64,000 bases of DNA from Siphonodentalium dalli (taxonomy: Eukaryota > Mollusca > Scaphopoda > Gadilida > Siphonodentaliidae): contig CP136068.1 of assembly GCA_032622095.1 (NCBI GenBank), positions 14,427,729 through 14,491,728 on the forward strand, given 5' to 3'. Below, in pieces: positions 59,198-64,000 of the stretch; positions within the stretch are counted from its first letter, which is position 1, and every line of letters starts with the position of its first letter. The notes beneath the pieces are model-generated. The model was not told the origin of the DNA. It searched no databases and saw only the letters and a program-made list of their open reading frames with translations. The position numbers and the translations under genes are program-made.

Positions 59198-61495
59198 CTA
59201 GGGGGTTGCCCGTCACAAAATGACGGGTATATAAATGTTCTTTGTTATTTTCTAGTGTCCGCGTTCATGGACACATGTAATGGTCATGCTTCTCCTTTTT
59301 GTTACTGGATGCGCGTTGGAACACTTTATTTCACTAAAACTGTATTTCTACACACCCAGTCCATATATGCGCATGCACATATTGAACGAAACAAAATCAG
59401 TATATTATTTAAATACTATGCACCAACTGAAACATACTCAATTCAGGAGCCTACATTCGGGAGCTTGCTGCACATTTTGAACGGACCCCCTTTGGAACCT
59501 GAATTCAGCATGCCGCCTAATGATCACACGCCTGCACTGCGCGGCCCGTTTGTATGAACACTTTATTTCAATAAAACTGTATTTTTACCCCCACCCCCAT
59601 CTCCCCAACCCATGTATATGCATGCACATATGGAACGCAACAATCAAAATATTTTACTTTATCTATACTAACTGAAACAGGCTCAATTCGGAATCATTAT
59701 TTAGAGGGGGTGGGCCTACAGCCCCTTTCTGCGCTTCGCGCACATTATATGATCTTAAACTGCGTGAGCTTCGCGCACATTTAGGGAGCTTGCAGCACAT
59801 TTTAAACGGACCCTGTATCAACATGCAGCCTATTGATCGCACGCCCTGCACTGCGCGGCCCATTTGTATGAACACTTTATTTCAATAAAACTGTATTTTG
59901 CCCCCACCATCATCTCCCCAACCCACGTAGGCATAAGCATGCACATATATGGAACGCAACAATCAAGATATTTTACTTAATCTATACTAACTGAAACAGG
60001 CTCAATTCGTAACCTTTATTTAGCGGGGGAGGGGCCTGCAGCCCCTTTGTGAGCTTCGCGCACATTATATGAATTTAAACTGCGTGCGCTTCGCGCATTG
60101 TGATATTTTAAACATTTATTCTTGTATCAGATTTGCACTCAACCGAAAGATTAAAAGAGCTTTAATTAGCGTCGGCAGTATAGTGTTTACACTGTAGGCC
60201 CTATTATCCCGGGAATGTGCTTTTTCCAACTGAGTTTCGGCGAAGTTACTGAGTTCACGGTACCCATTGGGTACCGCTTACCCACGTGTATACCGGTACT
60301 CCTTCGATTCCACACTCAATGCACAACTTTCGTATCAAAGACAGCATTCTTTACTTATGTTCAAACCCAACTGGCAAATTAAAATACCATATTAGCACCC
60401 ATTCCCAACGACGAACGTTCGAGTCTTGGATCTGCACACTACTACATCCACCCATTCCCAACGACGGTAGAACGTTCGAGTCTTGACTCTGCACCCCACT
60501 ATACCAGGCTATGGTCTTACAATCTCGTCCAAATACGGATACGATAGGCGAGAATCGCATGCGTTTTGATATGTCGATGCCGTCTGGAGAGTTTGGCGGG
60601 ACCAGCATCCCGTCTCGATTTGCTCAGTCTACCCTTGATGCTATAAAGTGGTAGCCGCGGGCGCCTATATATAGAGTTGTTTTTATGAGCCATCAGGCCC
60701 CCGCGGCGCGACCTGACTGCCTCGATATCAATTTGAAAAAGGGGTGACGTTGCTTAACGCGCCTGCGGCGCTTCAATAACAGGTCTTAGACAGTGCCGTC
60801 CGCCTCCCCCAAGCCCACCCACCCTAAAAGTGATTTTTCCTATAGTGTTTTTGAAACGTGTCTCTTTGTGGTGTCATTCTTTTGGTATGATTTTTTACTA
60901 AATAACGGGTATGTTAGAGTTACATTTCTTTGAATTTTACAATCGAAACATATTCGCATGCGATGCTGAGTCACGCGGGACACGGCAAACTAAATCGCGC
61001 GCAAATTGGCTTGCGATTTTTCAGCATCCCACCCCATTTGGCATGCGATAGCGTTTGTACTAGGTGACTATACATGCACTTCCGCGACAAAATCAACATT
61101 CGTTACCTAAATTCATACTGAACCTGAACTGACACATTAATTTCCAACATCGCTTTGGTAGAGCTCATGGAAGTTTCGCCTACAATAGCAAAGCAAGTGT
61201 TGGTTTGCGTTCGACGTCAATGACGTCATTTCGACAAACGTCATAAGAAATAGTGTCTACTTGAGTGCAAATGCTGCATTTGGGGAGCATGTTAGATCTC
61301 AGGTTTGCTTTAACCAATCGGCGTGAAATTTGGTGAGTCACCTTTTATGACACACTATAGGTCGGGGTACAAATTTGGGCCACATTGGATGCATGGTTGA
61401 ACAGTTATAAACGCGCCAAAAGCGTGACCGAGTTATACACACACACACAGACAGATACACACACACACAGACGACGGGTTTTATATATATAGATA
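59198..61495 (-). mobile_element. Helitron-like unit 10 (2298 bp, carries an insertion)
   Basis: Without the 569-bp insertion plus duplication it would be 1729 bp, like unit 9, and the two are very similar throughout. Confidence 0.78.
60505..61066. mobile_element. 562-bp insertion in unit 10
   Basis: ACTATAC occurs at both edges (60498-60504 and 61067-61073) but once in uninterrupted units such as 58770-58776. The insert begins CAGGCTATGG and ends CTAGGTG; CA...TG ends and a 7-8 bp duplication hint at hAT, but the terminal repeats are poor. No coding capacity recognised. Confidence 0.7.
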
Positions 61496-62237
61496 CTAGG
61501 GGGTTGCCCGTCACAAAATGACGGGTATACAAATGTTCTTTGTTATTTTCTAGTGTCCGCTTTCATGGACTTTATTTCACTAAAAACTGTATTTCTACAC
61601 ACCCAGTCCACATATGCGCATGCACATATTGAACGAAACAAAATCAGCATATTATTTAAATATTACTATAAACCAACTGAAACATACTCGATGCAGGAGC
61701 CTTTATTCGGAAGCTTGCGGCACATTTTGAACGGACACCCTTTGGAAACTGTATTCAGCATGTAGCCTGATGATCACACGCCCTGCACTGTGCGGCCCAT
61801 TTGTATGAAAACTTTATTTCAATAAAACTGTATTTTTACCCCACCCCATCTCCTCAACCCATGTATATGCATGCACGTATGGAAATCAACAATCAAGATA
61901 TTTTAATTTATCTATATACTGAAACAGGCTCAATTCGGGAGCCTTATTTAGCGGGGGAGTGGCCTACATCCCCTTTATGCGCTTCGCGCACATTATATGA
62001 TCTTAAACTGCGTGCGCTTCGCGCACATATACGGAACTTACAGCACATTTTAAACGGACCCCCTTTGGAACCTGTATTCAGCATGCATCCTAATGATAAC
62101 ACGCCCTGCACTTCGCGGCCCATTTGTATGAACACTTTATTTCAATAAAACTGTATTTTTACCCCACCCCAATCTCCCAAACCCACATATATTCATGCAC
62201 ATATGGAACGCAACAATCAAGATATTTTACTTTATCT

Positions 62238-63301
62238 TACAATATAGCTATATTTCATCAAATACACGCGAAAACGACTAGGCGGTTTCCGATCTTGTAT
62301 CCTGGATGGCAACAAGGATATCTTCGATGGCAACAGCTGGTGCACGTGCGTTTCGACAACTGGCTTGTTTTCAAAACAAAACGTCTAAATAACCAACTAA
62401 AAGTCGTGTGCTACGAATGTAAAATAATCAATAATTAGTTCAATAAAGTTGACAAAATGTGGAGACAGGGCCCAAAAAGCTCAAAATAACCACCCAAAAA
62501 TGTTTGGAAATCGAAAAAGGAACGAAGTTTACACATTGTTTACAGCGCGCACGAATACGGACTATTTTGACAATTTCTATTTTAGCGAAGTAGGGAATTC
62601 CCCGTAATTCAGTACGGTCTTGATCAAAAGCTACTGAACGCATTTTTATTCGATAAAATACAGAAGGGAAAATCAAATTAATTTTATCTTATGTTAAGGA
62701 TATAAAACAGAATACTTACGAAAAGTCCGTGATTTATTGCATTTCCTCTAAATGGGTTATTTTAGTGCGAGTCAGAACTCGATTGTCGAAGTGTCGGAAA
62801 GTTCAAAATTCACCAAAACTCTGAATGGACAGTCATCTCCGGCAATGCATCTCGCCAACACTATCACTATCCAAGGAGATTGCACCATAAAATAATACAA
62901 TTATCCTGTTAAAAGTGACAATTATGTCGAACATATGAAACGAAAATATCGTCGCCTCTTCATTGAATCGGATTCCAGCCAAAGTGAATTTGAATAGTGA
63001 CGTGAATTTCTCAGAATTTGACTTATCACAACGTCGCGTGCTGAGAATTGTGTACGTTGTGTGTTGCGCGTAATAAAATAGTTCCTGTTTTAAATTGAGT
63101 TTTATTGCATTTTTATGGGACGAATTGTAAGATAAATTGGTTATCATCACCCTGTGTGTTTCCGAGATCCGTATTCAAGTCTCGCTGCCTTCTCTGGGCT
63201 GTCTATCGACTCGTCCTACGGACTCGTCGATAGACTGCCCAGAGAAGGCAGCTCGACTTGAATACGGATCTCAGAAACACACATGGTGGTGATAACCTAT
63301 A
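62238..63301. mobile_element. 1064-bp insertion in unit 11, with terminal fold-back
   Basis: TTTATCT is present at 62231-62237 and 63302-63308 but once at this place in other units. The insert shows no similarity to the array and encodes nothing recognised. Its right 160 bp are a large hairpin (63139-63297). Confidence 0.65.
63139..63297. repeat. Long palindrome, ~75-bp arms
   Basis: GGTTATCATCACC at the left pairs with GGTGGTGATAACC at the right. The arms remain complementary with few mismatches (GAGATCCGTATTCAAGTC; GCCTTCTCTGGGC; TCGACTCGTC) around a tiny centre near 63218. Confidence 0.88.
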
Positions 63302-64000
63302 TTTATCTATATACTAACTGAAACAGGCTCAATTCGGAACCTTTATTTAACGGGGGAGGGGCCTATAGCCCCTGTGTGAGCTTCGCGCACATTTTGATCT
63401 TTTAAACATTTTTTGTATCAGATTTGCACTCTTGAGAAACCGAACGATTAAAAGAGCATTAATTAGCGTCGGCAGTAGTGTTTGCACTGTATTATTAGTC
63501 CCGGCCCGGGAATGTGATTTTTCTAACTGAGTTCCGTCGAATTTACTGAGTTCGCGGTACCCACTGGCGGGAGGCCAGCCTGTGTCCATTCGCCATCTTC
63601 CGAGTATACCGGTAGGCCTATACTCCTTCGATTCCACACTCAATGCACAACTTTCGTATCAAAGACAGCATACTTTACTTATGTTCAAACCCAACTGGCA
63701 TATTAAAATACGATATTAGCACCCATTCCCAACGACGAACGTTCGAGTATTGACTCTGCATCCCACTACATGTACATCCACCCATTCCCAACGGCGGTAG
63801 AACGTTCGAGTCTTGACTCAACACCCCACTATATAATACATGCACTTCCGCGACAAAATCAACATTCGTTACCTAAATTCACACTGAACCTGAACTGACA
63901 CATTAATTTAGCGCCTATTTCCAACAACGCTTTGGTAGAGCGCATTGAAGTTTCGCCTACAATAGCCTACAACGTCATTTCGACAAACGTCATAAGAAAT

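Larger units (their letters stand above)
45193..64000 (-). mobile_element. Head-to-tail array of ~11 non-autonomous Helitron-like units
   Basis: On the minus strand each unit starts TCTATATATATAAAACCCGTC and ends with hairpin CCCGTCA-TTTTG-TGACGGG, 7 nt (CAACCCC), CTAG. The next unit's TC follows CTAG directly at most junctions (plus-strand CTAG at 45193, 46525, 50676, 53390, 55137, 56846, 57467, 59198, 61496; decayed ATAG at 47671 and CTTG at 49067). TC start, 3' hairpin and CTAG before T are Helitron marks; tandem copies fit rolling-circle replication past the terminator. Units share an order of blocks: 1-5 imperfect ~300-bp sub-repeats (GCATGCACATATGGAACG ... GCGCTTCGCGCAC), a 'ccgaaagattaaaagaacatta' block, a 'ggtacccactggcggga' block, a GACGTCA-rich block, then (AC)n. 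No Rep or helicase is encoded. Confidence 0.75.
61496..64000 (-). mobile_element. Helitron-like unit 11 (runs off the window)
   Basis: Starts ATACTAG with a perfect hairpin and includes a 1064-bp insertion. At 64000 it has reached the GACGTCA-rich block near its 5' end, so about 300 bp are missing. Confidence 0.75.

Noticed and set aside
45872-62438. Many 60-200-residue open frames in the 45-64 kb region, some with near-identical proteins
   Set aside because: They recur because the DNA units repeat, they cross (AC)n tracts and unit junctions, and they show no protein family; frames differ between units.

Overview
The window looks like intron-rich, repeat-dominated nuclear DNA of a metazoan. 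Seven short exons with matching splice sites and phases encode part of an M13 (neprilysin/ECE-type) zinc metallopeptidase, and nearly everything else is transposable elements, miniature inverted-repeat elements (MITEs), palindromes and tandem repeats. AT-rich composition, many TACATGTA-type palindromes and the mix of element types suggest a marine invertebrate, probably a mollusc; this is an inference, not read directly. No prokaryotic genes, rRNA or recognisable tRNA were seen.

Layout. (1) 1-586: 5'-end part of a dispersed repeat that recurs at about 43.45-44.58 kb and looks Helitron-like. (2) About 1.2-20.5 kb: one decayed APE-type LINE on the + strand (RRM-type ORF1 remnant, endonuclease/RT ORF2, short tail of ORF2, 3'UTR). 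It is split in two by a 14.27 kb block (5212-19477) bounded by a 28-bp perfect terminal inverted repeat, an apparent CA duplication and minisatellites. Removing the block restores the LINE reading frame across the junction. Inside the block are a ~46-bp satellite, a second LINE fragment, PIF/Harbinger-like and mariner-like MITEs, fold-back elements and a head-to-head inverted minisatellite. (3) 21.5-44.9 kb: neprilysin-like exons A-G on the + strand. They cover most of the M13 N-terminal domain; the HExxH catalytic exon is not in the window. The introns hold TTAA-flanked MITEs of three families, a hAT-like element, a 1.9-kb inverted-repeat element, a perfect 120-bp palindrome with 9-bp flanking duplication, a tandem repeat, and a 5'-truncated L1-clade LINE with 17-bp target duplication that itself carries a 2.2-kb insertion. 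(4) 45.19-64.0 kb: a head-to-tail array of about 11 copies of a non-autonomous Helitron-like element in minus orientation, starting 296 bp after exon G and running off the window.

The only gene likely to work for the host is the metallopeptidase: its splice phases are fully compatible and the joined exons have no stop. The most unusual structures are the Helitron concatemer (3' hairpin-CTAG directly abutting the next 5' TC) inside the peptidase intron, and the large minisatellite-ended insertion inside the LINE. All family names rest on motif and terminus recognition by eye; no alignment or database search was run.
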